From Chryseobacterium sp. Marseille-Q5410 (GTDB lineage: Bacteria > Bacteroidota > Bacteroidia > Flavobacteriales > Weeksellaceae), in the NCBI GenBank assembly GCA_946892665.1, contig CAMPOT010000001.1:1612001-1676000 (forward strand): DNA of 64,000 bases, in the 5' to 3' direction. A model generated the notes under the pieces. It searched no databases, was not told the origin of the DNA, and saw only the letters and a program-made list of their open reading frames with translations. A program made the translations under genes and the position numbers. Shown in pieces: positions 1 through 9,134 of this stretch; position 1 is the first letter of the stretch, and the number at the start of each line of letters is the position of its first letter.

Positions 1-90
1 GCCTGTAAAACAGTATTTTTTTTTACTTGTTTTTAGGTATTTTTTTGATATTCATCTCTTTTTATTTTTGATTAACTTTAAATCAAATTA

Positions 91-2064
91 ATGCTTATGA
101 TGTGCAGGGTTCTCATTTTTAGTACGCTAGTCTTAATTAACCTCGTATTTGCGCAAAAAGCCGACAGCCTGCTGCGTATTGCTGCCATGGAGAAAGATCC
201 GGTTAAAAAAGCGGAAGTTTATCTGAAATTGGTCACGTTTACCGCAAAAAGCGATTCGTCTAAGGCTCTTTCTTATCTGAAAAAGGCGGAAGATCTAACC
301 CCAAAACACCATAAAGTAGGACAGGCAAGAATACAAAATTCGTGGGGCTTCTATGAAATGCCTAAAAATCCAAAAAAAGGAAAAACACATCATTTGAAAG
401 GATTGGAAATTTTAGGAAACGAAAATTCTGAGGAGGCACAAAACCTCCGCGCTATGCTGTGGACCAATGTAGTAGCCGATGAGCAGCGCATGGGAAATGC
501 ACACGAGGCCATGAAGCTGATGATGAACCACGCAATACCCGCATCTAAAAAAGCAGCCGACAAATCTTTTCTTGCCAACAATTATCTTACAGCAGCGATC
601 ATTTTCTACAACGACGAAAATTTGGACAAGGCTTTACAATATGCGGAACACGCCATCAATACAGCGAACCTGAAGGGGAATTCCGCTCAGGCAAAGATTG
701 TTGCGGAAACAGCGCAACTGCTCTCTGCAGAAATCTTTTTGAAAAAAGAAGACTATGCCAATGCAAAACGCAAACTGGATCTGATGCAAAAATCCTTATC
801 CGAAAATAAAAATCCCGATTTCCACATTGAACTGCTGCACCTACAAAGTATTTATTTCCTATATACAGGCAATGCAGCTGAATCTTTAAAAAAGGCTTCG
901 GAAGGCTTGAGCTTGGCAGAAAAAAGTCAAAACCCCTACCACCTCACACGCCTCACCTTTATGAAATCGAAGGCACAGGCAAATTTGGGACTTTATAGCG
1001 AAGCTTCTGCAACGCTGAAAAAACTTCTACAAAATAAAGTTTATGTGCAGAACTATGCCGACAACCTTACCACTATTTATGACGAACTGTGGATGCTCGA
1101 GGAACAACAGGGGAATTTTAGAGATGCATTTCATTACGCCAAAAAAAGAATTGCTGTTTCAGACAGCATGAGGATTATTGACCAAAACAAAGCCATCAAC
1201 GAAATGGAGACCAAGTTCCGCACCGCCGAAAAAGAAAAACAGTTGGCGGTTCAGGAGCTTGAAATTAACAAAAAAAACCAATATATGTGGACGTTTATCA
1301 TCACCACACTAATCTTTTTGGGAAGCGGCCTGTATACCTTTTTTTATTACCGCAACAGAAAAAAACTTTCGAAGCAGCGCGAAATCAATCTTCAGCAAAA
1401 ACTCAGGGAAAAGGAACAGATCGAAGAACTGAAAGTCACCAAAGCCATTCTCGACGGTGAGGAGCGCGAGCGTGAGCGCGTAGCAAAAGACCTTCACGAC
1501 GGGCTTGGCGGAATGCTCGCCGGTGTTAAAATCAATCTTTCAACTTGGAGCAACAACCATTTGGAAGAAAACCAGTACGAAAGTTTCCATAAAATTCTAA
1601 ACCAGTTGGATTCCTCGGTTTCCGAATTGCGGCGCGTCTCCAGAAACTTGATGCCGGAAAGTTTGCTGAATTTCGGTTTGGAAATCGCACTGAAAGACCT
1701 GTGCGAATTTTATTTGAATGACGGTTTAACCATCGATTTTCAGCCGATTAATATCCAGAAGGATTTACCGCTGAATCTGCAGGTTAATATTTACAGGATC
1801 GTTCAGGAACTTTTAGCCAACGCTGTGAAACACTCCAATGCTAATAATATTTTGGTGCAGTGTTCGCAAAACGGGAACGAATTTTACATCACCGTCGAAG
1901 ACAACGGCAAAGGCTTCACTGAAGACGAAATGAAGAAAGTGAAAAGTCTCGGCCTGAAAAACCTGCAGAACCGAGTAGATTTTCTGAAAGGAAAAATCGA
2001 AATCCAAACCGCGCAAAACCAGGGAACATCTGTAAATATCGAATTGAACACCCATGTCGCATAA
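91..2064 (+). CDS. TPR-containing sensor histidine kinase (NarL/LuxR-type pair)
   Basis: Membrane histidine kinase that would phosphorylate the response regulator encoded just downstream. The first ~20 residues look like a signal peptide. Residues ~25-370 are helical TPR-like repeats, expected in the periplasm. One membrane helix lies at ~395-418, followed by a short coiled coil. The HisKA_3 dimerisation domain has an H-box with His469 in KDLHDGLGG, and a C-terminal HATPase_c domain carries an N-box (ELLANAVKH) and G-box (DNGKGF). The length of 657 aa is usual for Flavobacteriia kinases of this type. The stop codon overlaps the regulator start by 11 bp, so the two are translationally coupled. 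ATG codons at 97 and 100 are alternative starts. The signal is unknown. Confidence 0.9.
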   Translation: MLMMCRVLIFSTLVLINLVFAQKADSLLRIAAMEKDPVKKAEVYLKLVTFTAKSDSSKALSYLKKAEDLTPKHHKVGQARIQNSWGFYEMPKNPKKGKTHHLKGLEILGNENSEEAQNLRAMLWTNVVADEQRMGNAHEAMKLMMNHAIPASKKAADKSFLANNYLTAAIIFYNDENLDKALQYAEHAINTANLKGNSAQAKIVAETAQLLSAEIFLKKEDYANAKRKLDLMQKSLSENKNPDFHIELLHLQSIYFLYTGNAAESLKKASEGLSLAEKSQNPYHLTRLTFMKSKAQANLGLYSEASATLKKLLQNKVYVQNYADNLTTIYDELWMLEEQQGNFRDAFHYAKKRIAVSDSMRIIDQNKAINEMETKFRTAEKEKQLAVQELEINKKNQYMWTFIITTLIFLGSGLYTFFYYRNRKKLSKQREINLQQKLREKEQIEELKVTKAILDGEERERERVAKDLHDGLGGMLAGVKINLSTWSNNHLEENQYESFHKILNQLDSSVSELRRVSRNLMPESLLNFGLEIALKDLCEFYLNDGLTIDFQPINIQKDLPLNLQVNIYRIVQELLANAVKHSNANNILVQCSQNGNEFYITVEDNGKGFTEDEMKKVKSLGLKNLQNRVDFLKGKIEIQTAQNQGTSVNIELNTHVA

Positions 2065-2686
2065 CATCAATATCATCATTGTAGACGATCATCCCATCGT
2101 GATTCAAGGTCTGAAAATGATGCTCGAAAATCAAAAATTTTTCCATATTGCCGCTACTTTTAATGATGGTGCCGGAATTCGGAATTTCATTAAAACCAAT
2201 GATGCGGATATTGTGCTGCTGGATATTACACTGCCCGATTCCAACGGTATAGAACTATGCGCGGAAATTAAGAAAATTTCGCCCAAAACATCGGTTATAA
2301 TGCTCAGCAACCGATCGGAACGAAGCATCATCATGCAGTGTATACAAAACGGAGCCAGCGGTTATCTGCTGAAGAATGCTACCATTGAGGAACTTCATGG
2401 CTGCATACGTGGCGCGCTTTCGGGCAACATAGTTTTCTGCAACGAAGTGAAAGAAATCATCAGCAAACCGTGTCAACGTGAGCTTTCGGGTATTCCCCGC
2501 CTTACCAAACGGGAAAAGGAGATCTTGAAACTTTTAACCGAGGGAAAAACCAGCATCGCCATTGCCGAAGAACTTTTTTTAAGCCCGCTCACCGTTGATA
2601 CCCACCGCAAAAACATCATCCACAAATTTCAGGTGAAAAATGTCGCCGAACTCATCAGTGTGGCGAAACAGAATAATTTGATTTGA
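2054..2686 (+). CDS. LuxR/NarL-family response regulator
   Basis: DNA-binding response regulator, cognate partner of the overlapping kinase. The receiver domain (residues ~5-120) has the acidic pair Asp11/Asp12 and the phospho-acceptor Asp57 in LLDITLPD. A LuxR-type HTH lies at ~149-205 (LTKREKEILKLL then TVDTHRKNI). The length of 210 aa is standard. The start overlaps the kinase stop by 11 bp. Target genes are not evident; the nearest candidate is the DUF2911 gene downstream, which has a palindrome upstream, but this is inference. Confidence 0.93.
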   Translation: MSHNINIIIVDDHPIVIQGLKMMLENQKFFHIAATFNDGAGIRNFIKTNDADIVLLDITLPDSNGIELCAEIKKISPKTSVIMLSNRSERSIIMQCIQNGASGYLLKNATIEELHGCIRGALSGNIVFCNEVKEIISKPCQRELSGIPRLTKREKEILKLLTEGKTSIAIAEELFLSPLTVDTHRKNIIHKFQVKNVAELISVAKQNNLI

Positions 2687-2704
2687 ATTTTTTGGGTTTC
2701 TCAA

Positions 2705-2727
2705 ATGCAAATTTTGCATTATCTTTA
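2705..2727 (+). promoter_or_regulatory. Palindrome and -7-like box before the DUF2911 gene
   Basis: A perfect 15-nt inverted repeat (ATGCAAATTTTGCAT, 2705-2719) directly abuts TATCTTTA (2720-2727), one base off the Bacteroidota -7 consensus TAnnTTTG, 15 bp before the DUF2911 start. The palindrome could be an operator; its regulator is unknown. Confidence 0.4.
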
Positions 2728-2741
2728 CCAAAAGTAATTTT

Positions 2742-3338
2742 ATGAAAAGACTCCTTATTACAGCCTTGCTTGCGATTTCTGTTTCTGCTTATTCCCAATT
2801 TACACTTCCGGCGGCTAGTCCGAGACAGAAAGTTGAACAACAATTCTCAATGTCGAAAATCACTGTAGATTACGGAAGACCGGGAGTAAAAGGTAGAAAA
2901 ATCTTCGGAGACCTAGTTCCTTTCGGAAAAGTTTGGCGTGCAGGAGCTAATTCCTCAACCAAAATTACCTTTGAACAATCGGTGAATTTTGGTGGAAAAA
3001 TCGTTGCAGCAGGAACTTACGGATTGTTTGCGATTCCTACAGAAAAAGAATGGAAAGTGATTCTCAACAAAGATTCTCAGCAATGGGGCGCTTACACCTT
3101 CGACGAAAAACTTAATGTGGTTGATGTAACTGTTCCGGTTCAAAAACTTGCTGAAAAACAAGAGTGGTTCGAAATTGAGCTTAATCCTGTTGATGATAAT
3201 TCAGTGAATTTAGTAATGAAATGGGATCTTACCAAAGTAGAACTTCCATTGAAAACGGGCAAGCCAGAAACCGTTGCTAAAATTGTCGAAAAACTAAAAG
3301 AAATAAAACAAATCGAACGCGATGCAGCGAAAAACTAA
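2742..3338 (+). CDS. DUF2911 domain secreted protein
   Basis: Exported protein of the DUF2911 family, common in Bacteroidota and of unknown biochemical role. The signal peptide (residues 1-19, MKRLLITALLAISVSAYSQ) is followed by the conserved DUF2911 core: PRQKVEQ, ITVDYGRPGVKGRKIFG, VWRAGANSSTKITF and AAGTYGLFAIP. The length of 198 aa suits the single-domain version. It stands alone, with a possible operator upstream and a clear terminator downstream. The start codon is the only one that gives an intact signal peptide. Confidence 0.9.
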   Translation: MKRLLITALLAISVSAYSQFTLPAASPRQKVEQQFSMSKITVDYGRPGVKGRKIFGDLVPFGKVWRAGANSSTKITFEQSVNFGGKIVAAGTYGLFAIPTEKEWKVILNKDSQQWGAYTFDEKLNVVDVTVPVQKLAEKQEWFEIELNPVDDNSVNLVMKWDLTKVELPLKTGKPETVAKIVEKLKEIKQIERDAAKN

Positions 3339-3342
3339 ATTG

Positions 3343-3368
3343 AAGTGAACTACGGTTCGCTTTTTTTT
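3343..3368 (+). terminator. Rho-independent terminator after the DUF2911 gene
   Basis: An 8-bp stem (AAGTGAAC / GTTCGCTT, one G-U pair) with loop TACG is followed by an eight-T run. Confidence 0.75.
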
Positions 3369-3393
3369 GCAAAAATACTTGTCAATTTTTCGG

Positions 3394-3424
3394 TTGCAAA
3401 GTTTTCTTTCCGAACCTAAATTTG
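3394..3424 (+). promoter_or_regulatory. Bacteroidota-type promoter of ada
   Basis: TTG at 3394-3396, a 20-bp spacer and TAAATTTG at 3417-3424 match TTG-N19/20-TAnnTTTG exactly. The start codon is 15 bp downstream, so the leader is very short. Confidence 0.7.
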
Positions 3425-3439
3425 CTTTAAATTTACAAA

Positions 3440-4483
3440 ATGGAACTTTCTCCCGAAATCATGTATCAGGCTTCGCTCAACAAAAATCCCGATTTTGAAG
3501 GCGTTTTTTGGATGGGTGTGAAAACCACCGGAATTTTTTGTCGCCCGATTTGTCGCGCCAGAAAACCAAAACCAGAAAATGTCGAATTTTTTTCTTCTAC
3601 AAAAGCAGCGATCTTAAAAGGTTACAGACCTTGTAAAATATGCAAACCACTGGAAAATCCAGATGAAACTCCGCAATATATTCAAGAGATTTTAGAAGCA
3701 TTAAGAGAAAATCCCGCACAGAAATTCAAAGATTACGATTTGGTAAAACGTGGAATTGAGCCGGCAACAATGCGAAGATGGTTTCAGAAAAATCATGGAA
3801 TGACTTTTCAAGCTTTTCAACGAATGTTCCGATTGAATACCGCTTTTAAAAAATTGCAACAGGGTGATAATATTATGGAAACAGCTTACGATAGTGGATT
3901 TGAGAGCTTAAGCGGTTTCAGTGAAAGTTTTAAAAATATCTTTGGAGTTTCACCAAAAAATTCAAAAGAACAGAGAATTATCGACCTGAAAAGAATTGAA
4001 ACCCCAATTGGAACGATGTACGCTGCTGCGGTGGATGAAGGAATTTGTATGTTGGAATTCACCGACAGAAAAATGCTCGAAACTGAATTTAAAGATTTAG
4101 CAAAATCGCTGAATGCGACCATTATTTTAGGCGAAAATCCTCATTTTAAGCTTTTGGAAAAGGAATTAAAATTGTATTTTGAAGGCAAGCTCAAAGAATT
4201 TTCGGTTCCGTTAAGTCCAGTTGGAACGGAATTTCAGAAAAGTGTTTGGAAAATTCTGCAACAAATTCCATATGGTGAAACTTGGAATTACCGGAAACAA
4301 TCGGAAGCGTTGGGCGACGCAAAAAAAGTTCGTGCGGTAGCAAACGCAAATGTGATGAACAAAATCTCCATTCTAATTCCATGTCATCGGGTGATAGGTA
4401 GTAACGGAACTTTGACCGGTTACGGCGGCGGAATCTGGCGCAAACAAAAACTGCTGGAATTGGAAAAAGCGATTCTTTTTTAG
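3440..4483 (+). CDS. ada: Ada: bifunctional AraC regulator / O6-methylguanine-DNA methyltransferase
   Basis: Repairs O6-alkylguanine and phosphotriester lesions by transferring the methyl group to its own cysteines, and acts as the transcriptional activator of the adaptive response. The N-terminal zinc domain has Cys34, Cys38, Cys65 and Cys68, equivalent to Cys38/42/69/72 of E. coli Ada. An AraC-type HTH spans ~80-175. The C-terminal methyltransferase domain carries PCHRV with acceptor Cys315. The length of 347 aa is normal for full Ada. It has its own promoter and probably regulates itself. No alkA is adjacent. Confidence 0.95.
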   Translation: MELSPEIMYQASLNKNPDFEGVFWMGVKTTGIFCRPICRARKPKPENVEFFSSTKAAILKGYRPCKICKPLENPDETPQYIQEILEALRENPAQKFKDYDLVKRGIEPATMRRWFQKNHGMTFQAFQRMFRLNTAFKKLQQGDNIMETAYDSGFESLSGFSESFKNIFGVSPKNSKEQRIIDLKRIETPIGTMYAAAVDEGICMLEFTDRKMLETEFKDLAKSLNATIILGENPHFKLLEKELKLYFEGKLKEFSVPLSPVGTEFQKSVWKILQQIPYGETWNYRKQSEALGDAKKVRAVANANVMNKISILIPCHRVIGSNGTLTGYGGGIWRKQKLLELEKAILF

Positions 4484-4540
4484 TAAAATTTGGAATATTT
4501 TTATTTAAAATTTAATTTTACTTTTATAGAAAATATATCC

Positions 4541-5065
4541 ATGAATTTCTCGATCCAACTGATTTTAGAAAACGAAAATTACAAGTTAATTCCATTAAAC
4601 GAAAACGACTTCGAAAGATTATTTGAAGTAGCTTCTGACCCTAAAGTGTGGGAGCAACATCCTAATAAAGACCGCTACAAAAGGGAGGTTTTCGAAAATT
4701 TCTTTAAAGGTGCTCTCGAAAGTAAAGGAGCTTTTCTGATTATTGATAAACAATCGAATAAAGTTTTGGGTTCCACAAGATTTTATGATTTTGATGAAGA
4801 AAAAAAATCGATTTTAATTGGTTATACTTTTTATGGAACGAATTCTTGGGGGAAAAAAATAAATCCACAAGTGAAAAAACTAATGTTGGATTATATTTTT
4901 CAGTTTGTTGAAACAGCGATTTTCCATGTCGGAAAAAATAATATCCGGTCGCAAAAGGCAATGGAAAAATTAGGAGCCAAAAAAATTGGCGAAGAAGAAA
5001 TTGCCTATTACGGCGAATTACCACGAATTAATATGATTTATGAAATCCAAAAAGCCGATTGGTAA
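4541..5065 (+). CDS. GNAT family N-acetyltransferase (RimJ/RimL-like)
   Basis: Predicted acetyl-CoA-dependent N-acetyltransferase of 174 aa. It shows the RimJ/RimL pattern: an N-terminal LIPLNENDFERL strand-helix, a central YTFYGTNSWGKKINPQVKKLML stretch forming the acetyl-CoA loop, and a C-terminal NIRSQKAMEKLGAKKIGEE helix and strand. The ATG at 4541 is preferred because an upstream in-frame ATG at 4490 adds 17 residues that do not align with the fold and lies only 7 bp after the ada stop. The substrate cannot be told from sequence. Close spacing to ada may mean cotranscription. Confidence 0.82.
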   Translation: MNFSIQLILENENYKLIPLNENDFERLFEVASDPKVWEQHPNKDRYKREVFENFFKGALESKGAFLIIDKQSNKVLGSTRFYDFDEEKKSILIGYTFYGTNSWGKKINPQVKKLMLDYIFQFVETAIFHVGKNNIRSQKAMEKLGAKKIGEEEIAYYGELPRINMIYEIQKADW

Positions 5066-5066
5066 A

Positions 5067-5228
5067 TTATTTTCCGGAGCAATCCTGAAAAATTTCAGCA
5101 CCGAAATAAAAAACGAAAAGCCACGCAATTCCTTTTAATGTAAAAAAGATTAAACCACCGATTCCCACTCGCTTGAACCAGGTTTTAAACTTGGATTTTT
5201 TGTCATTCTCGGGTTGCTGATTTTCCAT
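5067..5228 (-). CDS. Small single-pass membrane protein
   Basis: Unrecognised 53-aa protein. A charged N-terminus (MENQQPENDKKSKFKTW) is followed by one hydrophobic helix (about residues 24-46, IGGLIFFTLKGIAWLFVFYF). The start at 5228 is chosen over an upstream in-frame ATG at 5252 because the longer version only adds a lysine-rich tail. The gene converges on the acetyltransferase with a 1-bp gap. Similar short proteins are frequent in Chryseobacterium-type genomes, but no function is known to me. Confidence 0.55.
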   Translation of the reverse strand: MENQQPENDKKSKFKTWFKRVGIGGLIFFTLKGIAWLFVFYFGAEIFQDCSGK

Positions 5229-5425
5229 TTTTCTTTTCTTTTCTTTTTTCAAAAATACTTAAATATTCTTAATTGACGATTTTTTTACAAATAATCCACC
5301 TATCTATAATAGGTATAAAATCTTTTATGAAATCACTGTTTTTTAGATTTTAATGCAATTGATTGGAGAAAATTTTCAGATTTGAGCAAAATTCTTATCT
5401 TTAAACACAACTCAAATTTAAATCT

Positions 5426-6976
5426 ATGTCCCAAATGAAAGATAATTTCGGAATTGAAAAAACACTCAAAAATTTAGGAATTTCAAAAGAAAATAACGGA
5501 GTCTCAACTGGTGGCGATTACTTTGCCAACGGAAATTTTATAGAAAGTTATTCACCAACTGATGGTCAGTTAATCGCAAAAGTGAAAACAGCCAATTCTC
5601 AGGATTATCAAAAAGTTGTGGAAACTGCAAAAGCGGCTTTTAAGGAATTTCGTATGATTCCGTCACCAAAAAGGGGAGAATTAGTTCGACAATTTGGATT
5701 GAAACTTCGGGAATATAAAGAAGATTTAGGGAAATTGGTTTCTTATGAAATGGGGAAATCTTTGCAAGAAGGTCATGGTGAAGTTCAGGAAATGATTGAT
5801 ATCTGCGATTTCGCAGTAGGTTTATCGCGACAGCTTCATGGCTTTACAATGCACTCCGAAAGACCTGGACATCGCATGTACGAGCAATATCATCCGCTGG
5901 GAATTGTGGGAATTATTTCAGCGTTCAATTTTCCGGTGGCAGTTTGGTCGTGGAACACGGCATTATCTTGGATTTGCGGCAATGTTACCATCTGGAAACC
6001 TTCAGAAAAAACACCACTTTGCGGAATCGCTTGTCAGAATATTATCAGTGAAGTTTTAAAAGAAAACAACCTACCGGAAGGAATTTCTTCAATGATTGTA
6101 GGCGATCACGAAATTGGAGATCAATTGGTAAAAGATAAAAATGTAGCGTTAGTTTCTTTCACCGGATCTACAAAAGTTGGAAGAATCGTTGGGAAAAATG
6201 TGGCTGAACGGTTCGGAAAATCAATTTTGGAATTAGGAGGAAATAACGCCATCATCATTACCGAAAATGCAGATTTAGATATGTCGATTATCGGTGCGGT
6301 TTTCGGCGCAGTGGGAACTGCCGGACAAAGATGTACTTCCACAAGACGTTTGATTATCCACGAATCTGTTTACGACGAAGTAAAAAACCGTTTGGTTAAA
6401 GCTTACGGACAATTAAAAATCGGAAATCCTTTAGACGAAAACAACCACGTTGGTCCACTCATCGATCAAGATGCAGTAAATCAATATTTGACTTCCATTG
6501 AAAAATGCAAAGCTGAAGGTGGAAAATTTGTGGTAGAAGGCGGCGTTCTCGATGGAGCACAATACGAATCCGGTTGCTATGTGAAACCGTGCATCGCCGA
6601 AGTTGCAAACTCTTTCGAGATTGTACAACACGAAACTTTCGCCCCGATTCTTTATATTATGAAGTATAAAAATCTCGAAGAAGCTATTGAAATGCAGAAT
6701 GATGTTCCGCAGGGTTTAAGTTCCGCAATTATGACGCAAAACCTTCGCGAAGCTGAACTTTTCCTTTCGCAATCAGGTTCAGATTGTGGAATAGCTAACG
6801 TCAATATCGGAACATCTGGCGCAGAAATCGGTGGTGCCTTCGGAGGTGAAAAAGAAACTGGCGGCGGAAGAGAATCCGGTTCGGATGTTTGGAAATATTA
6901 CATGAGAAGACAAACCAATACGATTAATTATACCACCAATCTTCCTTTGGCGCAAGGAATTAAATTTGATTTGTAG
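5426..6976 (+). CDS. ALDH7-type aldehyde dehydrogenase (aminoadipate semialdehyde/piperideine-6-carboxylate)
   Basis: NAD-dependent dehydrogenase of 516 aa that probably oxidises 2-aminoadipate 6-semialdehyde (piperideine-6-carboxylate) to L-2-aminoadipate. ALDH motifs are complete: [14 protein letters not shown]-binding FTGSTKVGR, general base Glu269 in LELGGNNA and catalytic Cys303 in GQRCTSTRR. The family is ALDH7/antiquitin by overall sequence, including the C-terminal [16 protein letters not shown] segment. The assignment is strengthened by the lysine 6-transaminase 395 bp downstream on the same strand, which makes its substrate. The spacer between them holds 7-nt repeats and a decayed four-helix-bundle gene. 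Confidence 0.88.
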   Translation: MSQMKDNFGIEKTLKNLGISKENNGVSTGGDYFANGNFIESYSPTDGQLIAKVKTANSQDYQKVVETAKAAFKEFRMIPSPKRGELVRQFGLKLREYKEDLGKLVSYEMGKSLQEGHGEVQEMIDICDFAVGLSRQLHGFTMHSERPGHRMYEQYHPLGIVGIISAFNFPVAVWSWNTALSWICGNVTIWKPSEKTPLCGIACQNIISEVLKENNLPEGISSMIVGDHEIGDQLVKDKNVALVSFTGSTKVGRIVGKNVAERFGKSILELGGNNAIIITENADLDMSIIGAVFGAVGTAGQRCTSTRRLIIHESVYDEVKNRLVKAYGQLKIGNPLDENNHVGPLIDQDAVNQYLTSIEKCKAEGGKFVVEGGVLDGAQYESGCYVKPCIAEVANSFEIVQHETFAPILYIMKYKNLEEAIEMQNDVPQGLSSAIMTQNLREAELFLSQSGSDCGIANVNIGTSGAEIGGAFGGEKETGGGRESGSDVWKYYMRRQTNTINYTTNLPLAQGIKFDL

Positions 6977-6979
6977 AAG

Positions 6980-7021
6980 AGAACCAAGAACCAAGAACCA
7001 AGAATCAAGAACCAAGAAGAT
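6980..7021 (+). repeat. Heptanucleotide tandem repeat (AGAACCA-type)
   Basis: Six consecutive 7-nt units: AGAACCA three times, AGAATCA, AGAACCA, AGAAGAT. They begin 4 bp after the ALDH stop codon and end on the start codon of the four-helix-bundle relic. A 7-nt period is not coding-compatible. It is roughly inverse-complementary to the array at 7326-7360. Confidence 0.85.
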
Positions 7022-7312
7022 GCATAATTTTGAGAGTTTAATGTTTTGGCAGAAATCTATGGATTTGACTAAAAGTGTTTATTTTATCTCTGCAGAAATG
7101 AATTCAGATGAAAAATTTGGTTTGATTTCGCAAATTAGAAGGGCGTCCATTTCGATACCGTCAAATATTGTGAAAGGTTCTGCTTTCGAGCTACAAACAC
7201 AATTGATTTTGATTAAGAATCTAAAAATTATTGAGGAGAAGAAAATTTCATACATACTTGAAAATATGCTGAAATCCAAAAAATGATTTACAGTTTCAAA
7301 AATAAATTTTAA
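7021..7312 (+). pseudogene. Decayed four-helix-bundle (S23/IVS-like) protein gene
   Basis: The N-terminus (MHNFESLMFWQKSMDLTKSV, then FGLISQIRRASISIPSNI) is the start of the four-helix-bundle family named after the 23S rRNA intervening-sequence protein. Two lesions are visible. First, SIPSNI is followed directly by VKGSAFELQTQLIL, so about two dozen residues normally between these motifs are missing, in frame. Second, near 7268 the reading frame shifts by +1: the family-like end EIQKMIYSFKNKF-stop continues in the other frame to 7312, whereas the open frame ends at 7286 with an unrelated tail. The gene sits between two 7-nt repeat arrays, inside an otherwise conserved two-gene operon. Family members bind RNA or act as accessory proteins; this copy is probably dead. 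Confidence 0.7.
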
Positions 7313-7325
7313 ATAACAAGAAGAG

Positions 7326-7360
7326 AATCTTGCCTCTTGGCTCTTGACTCTTGAATCTAA
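7326..7360 (+). repeat. Heptanucleotide tandem repeat (CTCTTGN-type)
   Basis: Five 7-nt units: AATCTTG, CCTCTTG, GCTCTTG, ACTCTTG, AATCTAA. They end 11 bp before the transaminase start. The reverse complement matches the array at 6980-7021 in about 18 of 21 positions, so the two arrays could pair across the relic gene in mRNA. Confidence 0.8.
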
Positions 7361-7371
7361 AATTAATAAAA

Positions 7372-8706
7372 ATGAACGATACAATTTCATCTCAACCACC
7401 AACAGTTAATAAAGTAAAAGAAATTCTCGGGAAACATCTGTTAGCTGATGGATTCGATTTCGTGATGGATATCGAGAAATCCCACGGAAGCTGGATTCAC
7501 GACCGAAATACCGGGAAAGAATTCCTCGATATGTTTTCCATGTTCGGTTCCGCATCAATTGGTTACAACCATCCTTATTTAGTAGAAAAATCCGCATGGC
7601 TTGGAAAAATGGCGGTTAACAAACCGACTTTGGCCGATGTTTATTCGCAGGAATTTGCAGATTTCATGGAGGTATTCTCCAGAGTTGCGATTCCGGAAGA
7701 ATTGCAATATACTTTCTTTATCGAAGGTGGGACAATGGGCGTGGAAAATGCCATGAAAGCTTGCTTCGACTGGAAAACCCGTAAAAATTTCGAAAAAGGA
7801 ATTGATCATGAAGCCGGAATTTGCATCCATTTCAAACAGGCTTTTCATGGAAGAAGTGGTTATACATTGAGTTTAACGAATACTTCTGATCCACGGAAAT
7901 ATCAATATTTTCCAAAATTTGATTGGCCAAGAATTATCAATCCGCACTTGAGTTTCCCTATTACAGAGGAAAATTTACAGCAAACCATTAAAAATGAACA
8001 ACTGGCTTTGCTCCATATTCAGGAAGCGATATTGGCAAATCCGGATCAAGTAGCATGCATCATCATCGAACCGATTCAGGCAGAAGGTGGCGACCACCAT
8101 TTCCGTAATGAATTTTTTGTTGCTTTAAGAAATATTTGTGATGAAAATGAAGTACTTTTAATCTTTGACGAAGTACAAACAGGAATCGGAATTACCGGTA
8201 AAATGTGGGCTTTCCAACATTTCACCGCGAGACCTGATATTATTTCTTTTGGTAAAAAGACACAAGTTTGTGGAGTTTTGGCCAATAAAGAAAAGTTTGA
8301 TGAAATTCCGCAAAATGTGTTCAGAGAAAGCTCCAGAATCAATTCAACTTTCGGGGGCAATTTTATCGATATGTTGCGTTTTCAGTTGGTTTTAGAAGTA
8401 ATTGAAAAGGAAAATTTGGTAGATAATGCCAAAAATGTTGGCAATTATCTTTTGGAAGAACTTCAAAAATTGCAGCAACAATTTCCGGATAAAGTTTCAA
8501 ACGCAAGAGGAAGAGGTTTGATGTGTGCAATTGATTTGCCCAACGGTGCTGCGCGCGACAAAATTCGAGAATTATTGTACGAAGATGGTTTAATCATCCT
8601 TGCTTGCGGCGATCATTCGATTCGTTTCCGTCCACATTTGAATGTTTCGAAAGAAGAAATTCAAATTGCAGTCGATAAAATTGCAGCGGCAGTTCAGAAG
8701 ATTTAG
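7372..8706 (+). CDS. lat: L-lysine 6-transaminase
   Basis: PLP enzyme (class III aminotransferase, 444 aa) that transfers the epsilon-amino group of lysine to 2-oxoglutarate, giving 2-aminoadipate semialdehyde. The lysine-specific signature is seen: FIEGGTMGVENAMKACFDWK near the N-terminus, IIEPIQAEGGDHH, DEVQTGIG, and FGKKTQVCG with the PLP lysine at residue 295 (first of the pair). The ATG at 7372 is used; an upstream in-frame TTG at 7351 lies inside the repeat array. Together with the ALDH7 gene upstream it forms a lysine-to-L-2-aminoadipate pathway. Confidence 0.92.
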   Translation: MNDTISSQPPTVNKVKEILGKHLLADGFDFVMDIEKSHGSWIHDRNTGKEFLDMFSMFGSASIGYNHPYLVEKSAWLGKMAVNKPTLADVYSQEFADFMEVFSRVAIPEELQYTFFIEGGTMGVENAMKACFDWKTRKNFEKGIDHEAGICIHFKQAFHGRSGYTLSLTNTSDPRKYQYFPKFDWPRIINPHLSFPITEENLQQTIKNEQLALLHIQEAILANPDQVACIIIEPIQAEGGDHHFRNEFFVALRNICDENEVLLIFDEVQTGIGITGKMWAFQHFTARPDIISFGKKTQVCGVLANKEKFDEIPQNVFRESSRINSTFGGNFIDMLRFQLVLEVIEKENLVDNAKNVGNYLLEELQKLQQQFPDKVSNARGRGLMCAIDLPNGAARDKIRELLYEDGLIILACGDHSIRFRPHLNVSKEEIQIAVDKIAAAVQKI

Positions 8707-8804
8707 AGCCCTTTTTTCATAAGAATAATCACTTTTTTTTAAATTTAAGAAATGTTAACATGTAGTTTATTAAAATTTTTGTAATTTTAAGATTCAAAAT
8801 TGAA

Positions 8805-9068
8805 ATGAATAAGATTATGGAAAGAGAAACAAGAGTAAGTGTATTTGAAAGCGAAAATCCTGTGGAAATACAATTGATCAAATCAAAATTAACTCAGGGA
8901 AATATTACAAGTTTTTTGAACGATAAATACATGTCATTTACCACTACTCCTACAGCGAAAACCATCAGATTAATGGTGAATTTACAAGATGAGCAAAAAG
9001 CATTTGCAATTATCGATGCTTATCTGAAAGAAACGGATTTAGACCTTGCTATTAATTTAAAAAACTAA
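8805..9068 (+). CDS. DUF2007-type small protein
   Basis: An 87-aa protein resembling the DUF2007 (putative signal-transducing) family: a VSVFESENPVEIQLIKSKL opening, a central LND segment and a closing AFAIIDAYLKE helix. Function is not established. It stands alone, 98 bp after lat, followed by a strong terminator. An in-frame ATG at 8817 is an alternative start. Confidence 0.72.
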   Translation: MNKIMERETRVSVFESENPVEIQLIKSKLTQGNITSFLNDKYMSFTTTPTAKTIRLMVNLQDEQKAFAIIDAYLKETDLDLAINLKN

Positions 9069-9097
9069 GTTCATATTTTAAATTTTACGTTTTACAG

Positions 9098-9134
9098 AAA
9101 TCGGAGTCAAGTTTTTTTGGCTCCGATTTTTTTT
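9098..9134 (+). terminator. Rho-independent terminator
   Basis: Stem AAATCGGAG / CTCCGATTT with further pairing around a T-rich loop, followed by a T run. Nothing else is seen in the 9069-9388 gap. Confidence 0.8.

Noticed and set aside
6980..7360. CRISPR array
   Set aside because: Units are 7 nt with no spacers, and no cas genes are present.
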